A DNA stretch of 14,249 bases from CAZAGT01 sp964484515 (GCA_964484515.1 CAZAGT010000108.1:1-14249), one strand, 5' to 3'. Shown: positions 7,787 to 14,130, counted from the stretch's first letter. Translations and numbers: made by a program. Notes: generated by a model not told the origin, from the letters alone.

Positions 7787-7801
7787 CGAGAAAGATAGTG
7801 T
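7786..7801 (-). promoter_or_regulatory. possible weaker NrdR box 2
   Basis: The minus strand reads ACACTATCTTTCTCGT: a perfect left half ACACTAT and a poor right half, 11 of 16 overall. It is 20 bp upstream of box 1 centre to centre, about two helical turns, and overlaps the edge of the -35. NrdR usually binds paired boxes on one face of the helix, so the position is sensible though the sequence is weak. Confidence 0.4.
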
Positions 7802-7987
7802 CGCCAGCGCTCATTTGAACGTCGAGCGCTCGACCGGGGCGGCAAGTGACCGCGGGCGCGACAGATTTCAGTTTCCATGTGCCCGGCGGAGTGCTATATG
7901 GGTGGCGAATCGAACCCGGCGGTAGGGTGTCCCAACCGGAAGACGGGGCTCTCAAGAAGCGCCCATTAAGGAGGATCGCTTCTGAGG
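7802..7987. other. divergent intergenic region between nrdJ and the RACo-like gene
   Basis: There is no gene here. It holds a perfect 14-bp palindrome GTCGAGCGCTCGAC at 7821-7834, a CCCGGCGG direct repeat near 7882 and 7915, and an AAGGAGG at about 7968 that has no suitable start codon after it. I could not find a convincing promoter for the plus-strand gene, nor a cobalamin, SAM or tetrahydrofolate riboswitch core. The palindrome is a plausible operator for the RACo-like gene. Confidence 0.4.
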
Positions 7988-7999
7988 GGAGGAATGTCG

Positions 8000-9895
8000 A
8001 TGAACAGGTGTCGGGTGATCTTTTTACCCGATGAGAAATCTATCTCGGTCGCATCCGGTTCCACCGTGTTAGAGGCCGCGCAAGAAGCCGGCCTCTTTAT
8101 CGCGAATCTCTGCGGCGGCGAGGGGGCCTGCGGTCAGTGCCGGGTTCGGCTCCGCTCGGGGCATGTCAAGGCCCGTCAGGACCTGTCGGGGTTTTTTTCG
8201 ACGCAAGAGATTGATGAGGGGTTCGTGCTGGCCTGCCAGGCAGAAATCGAGGGGGACATCGAAGTCGAAATCCCTCCCGAATCGAGAATGGAAGGGCAGC
8301 AGATCCTGACGTCCGAGTCCGGGGAGTCGGCGACGTCGCCGGGCCCCGAGACCGCCTCCACTCCCCTGAAGCCCCTTGTAAGGAAGATCTACCTGGAACT
8401 ACCGCCACCCACGGCTGAAGACAATCTCACGGACATTGAACGGGTATCCCGGGAGCTGAGACGGAAGATCGGCTGGCATTCCTACGGGACTTCTCTAAAC
8501 TGCCTCCGCGAGCTGCCCGATCAGCTCCGGGCTCACGACTGGAAGGTCACTGCTTCGGTGGTCAGGGACGGGGACCACTACCGGATCCAGCAGGTTGAAC
8601 CGCGTGACACCACATCCATGAATTTGGGCGTCGCCGTCGACGTAGGAACCACGACGGTGGTCGCCCAATTGACCGACCTGAAGACCGGCAAGGTGCTTGG
8701 GACCGAGGCCGCGGCCAATCTTCAGGCACCGTACGGCGAGGATGTCATTTCAAGGATGATCTATGCCTGCAACAAGGGTGGCCTCAAGCGTCTCCACGAA
8801 GCCGTCATCAAGAATATCAATTCGTTGATCGCGGATCTGAGTGCACGCACCGCAATATCTCACGAAACCATTAACGCGATCGTCGCGGCGGGTAACACGA
8901 CCATGAGCCATTTTCTCCTTGGCCTGACGCCCTGCGCCATACGCCTGGAGCCGTACGTCCCCACCGCTGACATCTATCCCCAGATCCAGGCGAGGGACAT
9001 CGGCATTCGCATAAACCCGCAGGGGATCCTCGAGACACTTCCCAGCGTCGCCTCTTACGTTGGCGGTGATATTGTTGCCGGCGTTCTGGCGAGCGGAATC
9101 ACGGATCGACCCGAGGTTCGAGGGTTGATCGATATCGGCACAAACGGTGAAATTGCAATCGGGAATAACGAATGGCTGGTGTGCTGTTCCGCTTCGGCGG
9201 GACCCTCCTTCGAGGGCGGCGGAACGCGTTGTGGCATGCGAGCGACCAGAGGGGCAATCGAAAGGGTGGAAATCCGCCAAGGCCAACTCCATTATAGTAC
9301 CATCGGCGGTGTCAAACCGCGAGGCCTGTGCGGATCGGGGCTGATAGACACCATATATGAGCTCTTCAATAGCGGCCTCATTGAACCGGACGGCAAGTTC
9401 AATCGCTCCGCCGAAGATCCGCGCCTGACCCTTGAAGATGGCATCCCCAGCTACGTTATCGCGTGGCCGGATGAGACTGAAACCGGCGATCCGATCGTAT
9501 TCACGCAGCCCGACCTCGATAATCTCATGAAATCGAAGGGCTCTGTCTTTGCAGCGATCAAGTCCCTCATGGACTACATCGGACTCACCTTTGACCAGCT
9601 CGACACTTTTTACGTGGCGGGAGGCTTCGGCAATTATCTCAACATCCAGAAAGCGGTCGCCATCGGCCTCCTCCCCGACATTCCGCGGGATCGAATCCAA
9701 TTCGTCGGCAACAGCTCCCTGACCGGGGCCCGGATGGCGCTTCTATCCGAAGCCGCCTTTGAGAAATGCCTGGTGGTGGCCAAGTCCATGACGAACATCG
9801 AGCTTTCCAACTACCAGCCCTATATGGATGAGTATGTGGCCGCCCTTTTCATCCCTCACACGGACCGACGACTGTTTCCTACTCTCACCCAATGA
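8000..9895 (+). CDS. RACo-type corrinoid activation protein (2Fe-2S ferredoxin plus ASKHA/DUF4445 domains)
   Basis: Predicted to be an ATP-dependent reductive activator that returns an inactive cob(II)alamin protein to the cob(I) state, as RACo does for corrinoid iron-sulphur proteins and methyltransferase systems. The protein is 631 aa, normal for the family. Residues 1-93 are a 2Fe-2S ferredoxin domain with C38-x5-C44-x2-C47 and C79. After a linker, residues about 207-631 form the ASKHA ATPase: DVGTTTVVAQL (phosphate 1, about 213-223), AAGNTTMSHFLLG, LIDIGTNGE (second phosphate loop), AGPSFEGGGTRCG, GLCGSGLIDT and VAGGFGNYL. The frame opens at 7994, but GGAGG (7988-7992) is 1 nt from that ATG and 7 nt from the ATG at 8000, so 8000 is preferred. 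No corrinoid protein or methyltransferase is adjacent; the only corrinoid-linked neighbour is divergent nrdJ. Confidence 0.88.
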   Translation: MNRCRVIFLPDEKSISVASGSTVLEAAQEAGLFIANLCGGEGACGQCRVRLRSGHVKARQDLSGFFSTQEIDEGFVLACQAEIEGDIEVEIPPESRMEGQQILTSESGESATSPGPETASTPLKPLVRKIYLELPPPTAEDNLTDIERVSRELRRKIGWHSYGTSLNCLRELPDQLRAHDWKVTASVVRDGDHYRIQQVEPRDTTSMNLGVAVDVGTTTVVAQLTDLKTGKVLGTEAAANLQAPYGEDVISRMIYACNKGGLKRLHEAVIKNINSLIADLSARTAISHETINAIVAAGNTTMSHFLLGLTPCAIRLEPYVPTADIYPQIQARDIGIRINPQGILETLPSVASYVGGDIVAGVLASGITDRPEVRGLIDIGTNGEIAIGNNEWLVCCSASAGPSFEGGGTRCGMRATRGAIERVEIRQGQLHYSTIGGVKPRGLCGSGLIDTIYELFNSGLIEPDGKFNRSAEDPRLTLEDGIPSYVIAWPDETETGDPIVFTQPDLDNLMKSKGSVFAAIKSLMDYIGLTFDQLDTFYVAGGFGNYLNIQKAVAIGLLPDIPRDRIQFVGNSSLTGARMALLSEAAFEKCLVVAKSMTNIELSNYQPYMDEYVAALFIPHTDRRLFPTLTQ

Positions 9896-9925
9896 CCCTT
9901 CCTCTACTTTTTCCCTGCCGACGGC

Positions 9926-9960
9926 CGCCTTTTCGCTGGCATTTAGGCATGAAAAAGGCG
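9926..9960. other. hairpin downstream of the RACo-like gene
   Basis: CGCCTTTTC (9926-9934) pairs with GAAAAAGGCG (9951-9960) with one bulged A, beginning 30 nt after the stop codon. There is no T-run after it, so a rho-independent terminator is not clearly shown; it could be a 3' end stabiliser or part of the repeat-derived DNA that follows. Confidence 0.4.
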
Positions 9961-10019
9961 CACAATAGGCCAACCGAGAGCACTTCAGACTCTTTTGCGG
10001 AGAGGCTGGGAACAAACCA

Positions 10020-10048
10020 TGCTGAGGCTGTCGGAAAACGCCCATCTG
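10020..10048 (+). repeat. dispersed intergenic repeat, copy 2
   Basis: This is 27 of 29 identical to the reverse complement of 108-136 and so is inverted relative to copy 1. Similarity fades at about 10049, so this copy is shorter or more decayed. It sits between the RACo-like gene and the 61-codon gene. Confidence 0.6.
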
Positions 10049-10081
10049 TCCCGATTGCATCGGGATATTACCGTCATCCTC

Positions 10082-10131
10082 GCCCTGTTGAATTCTCGCT
10101 GTGAGAGACGGCGAAGCCGATTCAACAGGGC
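10082..10131. other. perfect 12-bp inverted repeat folding as a three-way junction
   Basis: GCCCTGTTGAAT (10082-10093) pairs perfectly with ATTCAACAGGGC (10120-10131). Between the arms two more hairpins fit almost without leftover bases: TCTC/GAGA (10094-10097 with 10103-10106, loop GCTGT) and CGGC/GCCG (10109-10112 with 10116-10119, loop GAA), joined by a GA linker. This compact Y-shape could form as RNA or as a DNA cruciform. No family known to me matches. It may be a REP/MITE-like element or a small structured RNA. Confidence 0.65.
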
Positions 10132-10155
10132 AAGTCACTGGGGCGTACATGAGCG

Positions 10156-10200
10156 GCGCAAGGCTCAGGGCGCAAGGCATAAGGCCGAAGGGCAAACACG
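10156..10200 (+). repeat. short GCGCAAGGC-type tandem repeat
   Basis: GCGCAAGGC occurs at 10156-10164 and again at 10170-10178 (14-bp period), followed by diverged AAGGCCGAAGG units. A similar CGCAAGGC motif opens the window at position 1. This looks like degenerate dispersed intergenic repeat DNA. Confidence 0.45.
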
Positions 10201-10207
10201 GAAATAG

Positions 10208-10287
10208 GGTTCGCATCTCTTTTGCCTCGAACCTGAGGGTTCGTACACCTCATTCCGCGGGATCTCGTCCCGTTGAAGGCAACGGGA
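10208..10287 (+). promoter_or_regulatory. competing hairpins in the leader of the 61-codon gene
   Basis: CGAACC (10228-10233) can pair with GGTTCG on either side (10208-10213 or 10238-10243). Further on, TCCCG (10268-10272) can pair with CGGGA at 10258-10262, or as part of TCCCGTTG with CAACGGGA (10268-10275 with 10280-10287, loop AAGG). Two successive mutually exclusive folds in one leader is the layout of a switch, but no ligand-binding core is recognised and the alternatives may be coincidental. Confidence 0.35.
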
Positions 10288-10356
10288 TGGGCATTCTCTG
10301 TCAGCCTCCGAGAAAAAGGATTTTCGACACCTTCGCTAGGGAGGGGGAACCACGTG

Positions 10357-10542
10357 ATGGCGACCATACAACCAAAGGGAGAGAGGGTCAGGCAGGCTGT
10401 TCGTTGGATCTCTTCAGAGCGCTTGGACGATGAGGAAAAGGCCATCTCCAGCCTGATCCAACAGGCGTCCCTTAGATTCAACCTATCCCCAAAGGAAGAA
10501 GAGGAACTAAGGGCGTTCTACAGGGCCGCATCGCAGCGGTAA
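10357..10542 (+). CDS. small conserved-looking hypothetical protein, 61 aa
   Basis: A 61-codon gene whose product reads MATIQPKGERVRQAVRWISS and continues as charged amphipathic helices with an acidic stretch (PKEEEELRAFYRA) near the end. It resembles short hypothetical proteins of anaerobic bacteria with a similar QPxGERxRxAVxWI start, from memory only; the function is unknown. No membrane segment, metal motif or signal peptide is seen. The frame extends upstream to a TTG at 10273, but the purine-rich GGGAGGGGG at 10339-10347 lies 9 nt before the ATG at 10357, which I take as the start. Its stop is only 2 nt from the stop of the convergent membrane-protein gene, so the two transcripts probably overlap at their ends. 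Confidence 0.6.
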   Translation: MATIQPKGERVRQAVRWISSERLDDEEKAISSLIQQASLRFNLSPKEEEELRAFYRAASQR

Positions 10543-10544
10543 TC

Positions 10545-10802
10545 CTATAATCTGATTCGCTCCTTCTCTCGTAAGCGACCTAGAAGATACCGCAAAATGC
10601 TGATGGAGATCCACGCGACCACGACGATGGATGCCGCACCGGCGAGGACCGGTACCCAGAAGCCATCCTCATTCACGTTGTGCAAGCCGAACCACACCGA
10701 CACCAGGGACACAAAAATGACATAGGCGGCAATCAGGCCGAACCCAATCAAGAGACACCACAGGCTCAGGTTTTTCACGGGAAACGAACGTTGCGTAATC
10801 AT
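10545..10802 (-). CDS. small two-helix membrane protein coupled to the DnaA-like gene
   Basis: An 85-aa predicted inner-membrane protein with hydrophobic segments at about residues 12-39 and 48-73, joined by a short loop (HNVNEDGFW) and ending in a basic tail (RYLLGRLREKERIRL). I do not recognise a family. Its ATG overlaps the TGA of the upstream DnaA-like gene by 4 nt (ATGA), the hallmark of translational coupling, so the two are made together. Whether it anchors or regulates the DnaA-like protein at the membrane is speculation; DnaA activity is known to be modulated by acidic phospholipids. It ends tail-to-tail with the 61-codon gene, 2 nt apart. Confidence 0.75.
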   Translation of the reverse strand: MITQRSFPVKNLSLWCLLIGFGLIAAYVIFVSLVSVWFGLHNVNEDGFWVPVLAGAASIVVVAWISISILRYLLGRLREKERIRL

Positions 10803-12148
10803 GGGGTATTGGCCACTAGCCTCTCGCCTAAAAAGCCGACTTGATTCTTGACGACGGTATCGACCTTCATCCTGTGTTCAACCACTTCCGACGCATATAA
10901 CACGGTGGAATGGTTGCGATCAATAGACTTCCCGATATCCTCCAGGGTCGCATCCGTAAAATGGCGGCAGAGGTAGATGTAGATGTTACGGGGATAGGAG
11001 TGAATCTTCTTCCTTGATTTCGACCTGAGGATTTGGGGCTCTATCCTGAAATAGCGACATACGAGCTTGATGATATCCTCCATAGAGGTGCGCTGCTCCT
11101 CGCTCACGTGGCAACTGAGGACCTCTTCGGCCAAATCCAGGTCTATCCTCACTTTCAGAAGTTCGGATTTTGCTTTCAAGCATCTTAGCGCACTTTCCAT
11201 CTGGCGGACATCGCCGGTGAGCCGTTTGCCGAGAAAGCGGATGAACTCTTCGGAAAGAACGAGGCCTTGCTCGCGCGACTTCTTTTGAAGGATCTTGACT
11301 CGTGTCTCATAGTCCGGCTTGTCTAGGGTCGTAATGATGCCGGAGGTCAAACGGGAGCTAAGTCTCTTGGTCATACTGGGGATATCCTTGGGCAAGAGCG
11401 CGCTCGTAAAGATGATTCTTTTGCGTTCATTGGCTAAGACGTCAAGGGTATGCCCGAGCTCCAACTGTGTTCTTTCCTTACCGCCGAAGAAATGAACCTC
11501 TTCCAGCAACAGGACATCGCACCCGCGCCGGTATTTGCTCTTGAACTCTTCCGTCCGGCCATTCTTCAATGCGAAGACCATCTCGTTTACAAAATCCTCC
11601 GCAGTCGCATAGAGGACCTTAGCAGCAGGATTTTGCGCCAGAATCTCGTGCCCGATGGCTTGTGAAAGATGGCTTTTTCCTAAGCCCGTACTGGAGAGCA
11701 GAAAGAGAGAATTGTACGGCCATTGACCTCCCAGGGCCAAGGCCTTAGATGCTGAATAGGCGAATTCATTACACTTTCCGACTACAAAACGGTCAAAGGT
11801 GAAATCGTAGTTCAGGCCGCGACGACCGGCATGGCCGTTCTTGACGAGATTGGGAAGAGCCATTTGTCCGCTGTCGGGATATGCACCCGGGGCCCGTCCT
11901 TTCCTTTTCAAGGGCACGATCTTCCATGCGAGCCGATACTTCTCACCGCTGAGCTGGGCAAGCTTTTCCTCAATGATTGCGCTATAGTTCTCTTTGACCC
12001 AGTCACGGGAAAACCTGTTGGGACACCCGAGCGTCAGGCTGTCCTCCTTCTGATCTAAGACGGTGATCGGGTTGATCCAGAGTGAAAAACTCTTTGTCGG
12101 AAGCTCCCGCTTGAGATGATTCTTCACCTCTTCCCAAATAGAATTCAT
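10799..12148 (-). CDS. dnaA: divergent DnaA-family replication initiator / AAA+ ATPase
   Basis: A full-length DnaA-type protein of about 449 aa. Domain I (IWEEVKNHLKRELP, about 4-17, and the FSLWINP segment) is followed by a short linker. The AAA+ core is at about 115-330 and a C-terminal helix-turn-helix at about 355-445. Numbering from 12148, Walker A is SSTGLGKSHL (152-161) instead of the usual GGVGLGKTHL, losing the first P-loop glycine. Walker B is LLLEEVHFF with EE (216-217) for DD. The arginine-finger region SSRLTSG and sensor-2 GDVRQMESAL are kept. The domain IV signature is NHSTV (412-416) rather than DHTTV. The frame opens with TTG at 12160; ATG at 12148 has GGGGG 5 nt before it and is preferred. 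No dnaN follows; a small membrane protein does. It is either the sole diverged DnaA or, more likely, a paralogue. Confidence 0.85.
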   Translation of the reverse strand: MNSIWEEVKNHLKRELPTKSFSLWINPITVLDQKEDSLTLGCPNRFSRDWVKENYSAIIEEKLAQLSGEKYRLAWKIVPLKRKGRAPGAYPDSGQMALPNLVKNGHAGRRGLNYDFTFDRFVVGKCNEFAYSASKALALGGQWPYNSLFLLSSTGLGKSHLSQAIGHEILAQNPAAKVLYATAEDFVNEMVFALKNGRTEEFKSKYRRGCDVLLLEEVHFFGGKERTQLELGHTLDVLANERKRIIFTSALLPKDIPSMTKRLSSRLTSGIITTLDKPDYETRVKILQKKSREQGLVLSEEFIRFLGKRLTGDVRQMESALRCLKAKSELLKVRIDLDLAEEVLSCHVSEEQRTSMEDIIKLVCRYFRIEPQILRSKSRKKIHSYPRNIYIYLCRHFTDATLEDIGKSIDRNHSTVLYASEVVEHRMKVDTVVKNQVGFLGERLVANTP

Positions 12149-12160
12149 CATGGCCCCCAA

Positions 12161-12602
12161 TGATTGTCAGCGGTTTGGATCCTGACGTAGGATTCCGATC
12201 ACCAGTTGAGCAGCTTCTATCGGAGCAGGGCCGCCACTGTCAAAGCGGATGAGTCGTGCCGGGGACTTAGCGCGACAGACATTTTCGACATATAATAACA
12301 TGCTGAAATTCGGTCTCTTTTCTTTTTTAATCACCCAACACCACGTGGGATCACGAGAAATTTTTGCGAAACTTTTGCCTCTGAATTCAAGTGCTTTCTT
12401 TGGTTTCTCGGCTAGTGCATAAATAGACCAACAAGTGGAAAGCTCACGCTTGCTCAGTTTTTTATCGTTTTTCGTCCTTTTTCATTTTTTTCGGCTTGAT
12501 TTTTTGAATACTCCGATGTCCTGTTCCCAGGGCTGATCGTCGGAAGTGCTCTCCGTAAAGGGGCCAATATGCCCATAAGGCGACAGGTTCCAGCTTTTGC
12601 GC
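12161..12602. other. AT-rich divergent intergenic region between the dnaA-like gene and ddl
   Basis: There is no gene I can support. Its minus-strand open frame (12462-12731) starts with TTG, has no ribosome site and lies mostly over promoter-like and T-rich DNA. The region has two TATAAT-like hexamers (12291-12296 here and the ddl promoter just beyond), short A/T tracts at 12323-12328, 12358-12365 and 12373-12376, a CCACGTGG palindrome near 12341, and the phased T-tracts listed separately. I found no TTATCCACA; the nearest match in the wider divergent region is TTATCCGCA at 12634-12642, beyond this stretch. A clear promoter for the dnaA-like gene was not found. Confidence 0.45.
12458..12505. 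other. phased T-tracts (predicted intrinsically bent DNA)
   Basis: Runs of T occupy 12458-12463, 12468-12472, 12478-12482, 12485-12491 and 12500-12505. Their centres are about 9.5, 10, 8 and 14.5 bp apart, so the first three are in phase with the helix. Phased A/T tracts bend DNA and are common near promoters and replication origins. Confidence 0.6.
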
Positions 12603-12631
12603 TTGTGCGCGCCATTCCCTTTCGATATAAT
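12603..12631 (+). promoter_or_regulatory. sigma70-type promoter of ddl
   Basis: TTGTGC (12603-12608, 4 of 6) and a perfect TATAAT (12626-12631) are separated by exactly 17 bp. The start site would be near 12638, giving a leader of about 130 nt before the ddl ATG. The phased T-tracts lie 100-145 bp upstream. Confidence 0.6.
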
Positions 12632-12768
12632 ATTTATCCGCATGGTAGAAAAACTTTTCCGTTCCCCGGTTGTATCGCTTGCCGAAATCCAACGAAACGC
12701 TTCTCGCGTCTTCCTTTTCGAAGCTTCGCAACCGTCAAACCTTTTCCGGTCGTCCTCGGATAACCGCC

Positions 12769-13695
12769 ATGGGTAAATTACGGCTTGCTCTCCTAGCTGG
12801 CGGCTGGTCCGGCGAGAGAGAGATCTCGCTGATGAGTGGGGAAACCGTTTTTCGGGCTCTCGACCAGCGTAAGTATCACGTAACGCGATACGACCCGCGC
12901 GATGACCTCGTGGCCCTGATAAAGGACAAGGACAAGATTGATCTCGCCCTTATCCTGCTTCACGGAAAATTCGGCGAAGACGGTCGCATCCAGGGATTTC
13001 TGGACTTGCTTGGGATTCCGTTCGTCGGCTCTGGCGTCTTGACCAGCGCCATGGCGCTCAATAAGAGCGTGGCGAAGACCCTTTATAGACAGGCGGGGCT
13101 AAAGGTCATCGAGGATGTGATGGTATTCAGGGAACGGCCCTTTTCGGTCGACGACATCGTGGAGACCCTTGGCCCGCATAGTGTCGTCAAGCCCGTTGCC
13201 GAGGGCTCGAGCCTTGGTATGACCGTTTGCCGCTCCAAAGAAGACTTGGTTCGAGGAGTCAAACTGGCCTTTCAGTATGACGAAGAGGTCATGATCGAAC
13301 GCCATGTGGAAGGAGTGGAGGTGACCTGCTGTGTCCTTGGTACGGCTGACTGTGAGACCTTGCCCCTCGTGGAGATCGTGCCGAATCCAGAGTTTTCATT
13401 TTTCGACTACGACGCCAAATATACCGAAGGGGCCACCCGTGAGATTTGCCCTGCGCGTCTCTCAGCCGTCCAGACCGAAATGGCCTGCGATTGTGCCTTG
13501 CGCGCTCATCGGGTGCTGCGCTGCCGGGGCTGGAGCAGAACAGACATGATTGTGCAAGGTGAGACCCTCTACATCCTTGAGACGAACACCATCCCGGGCA
13601 TGACCGAAAACAGTCTCGTTCCTCTGGCTGCCCGCACGGCGGGCATGTCTCTCTCCCAACTGGTTGATAAGCTTATTGAATTGTCCCTCATGTGA
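12769..13695 (+). CDS. ddl: D-alanine-D-alanine ligase
   Basis: A cytoplasmic ATP-grasp enzyme of 308 aa that joins two D-alanines for the peptidoglycan stem peptide. Recognisable motifs are LLAGGWSGEREISLMSG (8-24, normally GGxSxEREVSLxSG), LHGKFGEDGRIQG (64-76), VVKPVAEGSSLGM (139-151, ATP-binding lid), FFDYDAKY (211-218, omega loop), the metal-ligand end LETNTIPGMTENSL (270-283) and GWSRTDM (254-260). Length is normal. The frame extends upstream to 12670, but that extension falls over the leader and adds 33 residues not seen in the family, so the ATG at 12769 (MGKLRLALLAGG) is chosen, although its Shine-Dalgarno is weak (GGA about 9 nt upstream). It stands apart from any mur or fts genes. 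Its own promoter is visible at 12603-12631. Confidence 0.93.
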   Translation: MGKLRLALLAGGWSGEREISLMSGETVFRALDQRKYHVTRYDPRDDLVALIKDKDKIDLALILLHGKFGEDGRIQGFLDLLGIPFVGSGVLTSAMALNKSVAKTLYRQAGLKVIEDVMVFRERPFSVDDIVETLGPHSVVKPVAEGSSLGMTVCRSKEDLVRGVKLAFQYDEEVMIERHVEGVEVTCCVLGTADCETLPLVEIVPNPEFSFFDYDAKYTEGATREICPARLSAVQTEMACDCALRAHRVLRCRGWSRTDMIVQGETLYILETNTIPGMTENSLVPLAARTAGMSLSQLVDKLIELSLM

Positions 13696-13886
13696 TCGAG
13701 TCAGGACCCGGTCAATGCGTTTCGGCCGATCGCTGATTCCCTGCCACGTTCCTTTCGATTATGCCCGACTCAGCTGCCAGCCCCGCCGCTTGCCGCAGGA
13801 GCGGCCAGGTTGATCGACCAGGAAACTTAATGAACTTGGTACTCTAATTTCGCATCTTGAGATGAGATTGTTTGACTGCTGTTCTG

Positions 13887-13957
13887 CCGGTCATGGGGGT
13901 CTCTTTTCAAGAAACGAAACGTGACCTGCTCGAACGCTGAAGAGGCTGGCAACGGTT
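13887..13957. repeat. imperfect direct repeat, copy A
   Basis: It starts CCGGTCATGGGGGTCTC, with a centre GAAACGAAACG and a later GCTCGAACGC and GAAGAGGCTG. It matches 14175-14246 at roughly 80-85 percent by eye, with a few single-base indels. Indels and an in-frame stop (TGA) in one copy argue against a shared coding function. Confidence 0.65.
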
Positions 13958-14058
13958 TTTTCGCCCACAAATTCTTGTGAGGAGCCGAGATAATAGATCA
14001 GGGCCCCGCCAAGAATATATCACAATAAAATCAGTATGTTATCACGACCTGCGCATCG

Positions 14059-14130
14059 ATCCAGCGCTCAAGACGGAATCTCTTGCCGATTTCCAGGGCT
14101 CTCTTGGAGGGCGTTCGAAACGCGCTGGAT
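14059..14130. other. 9-bp inverted repeat with 54-nt interior
   Basis: ATCCAGCGC (14059-14067) is the exact reverse complement of GCGCTGGAT (14122-14130). It lies between the two direct repeats. It could close a structured RNA or be a spaced operator; the interior shows only weak pairing by eye. Confidence 0.4.

Noticed and set aside
7907..7917. tRNA T-loop-like sequence on the minus strand (GGGTTCGATTC)
   Set aside because: The flanking bases do not form a T-stem and no D-arm or anticodon arm fits; one acceptor-like pairing (ATGGG with CCCAT) has a mismatch and wrong spacing.
7649..7999. Cobalamin riboswitch upstream of nrdJ or the RACo-like gene
   Set aside because: I looked for the B12-box core (AGCCAGGAGACC-like) on both strands and did not find it.
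8750..9700. 316-codon minus-strand frame
   Set aside because: Antisense shadow of the RACo-like gene; no recognisable protein features, and the plus strand carries all ASKHA motifs.
12462..12731. 89-codon minus-strand frame between the dnaA-like gene and ddl
   Set aside because: TTG start with no ribosome site, overlaps the ddl promoter and the T-tract region, lysine-rich tail created by the T-tracts, no recognisable family.
12161..12768. Canonical oriC next to dnaA
   Set aside because: Only one 8/9 DnaA-box match (TTATCCGCA at 12634) and no box cluster; no dnaN. Left as a hypothesis rather than a feature.
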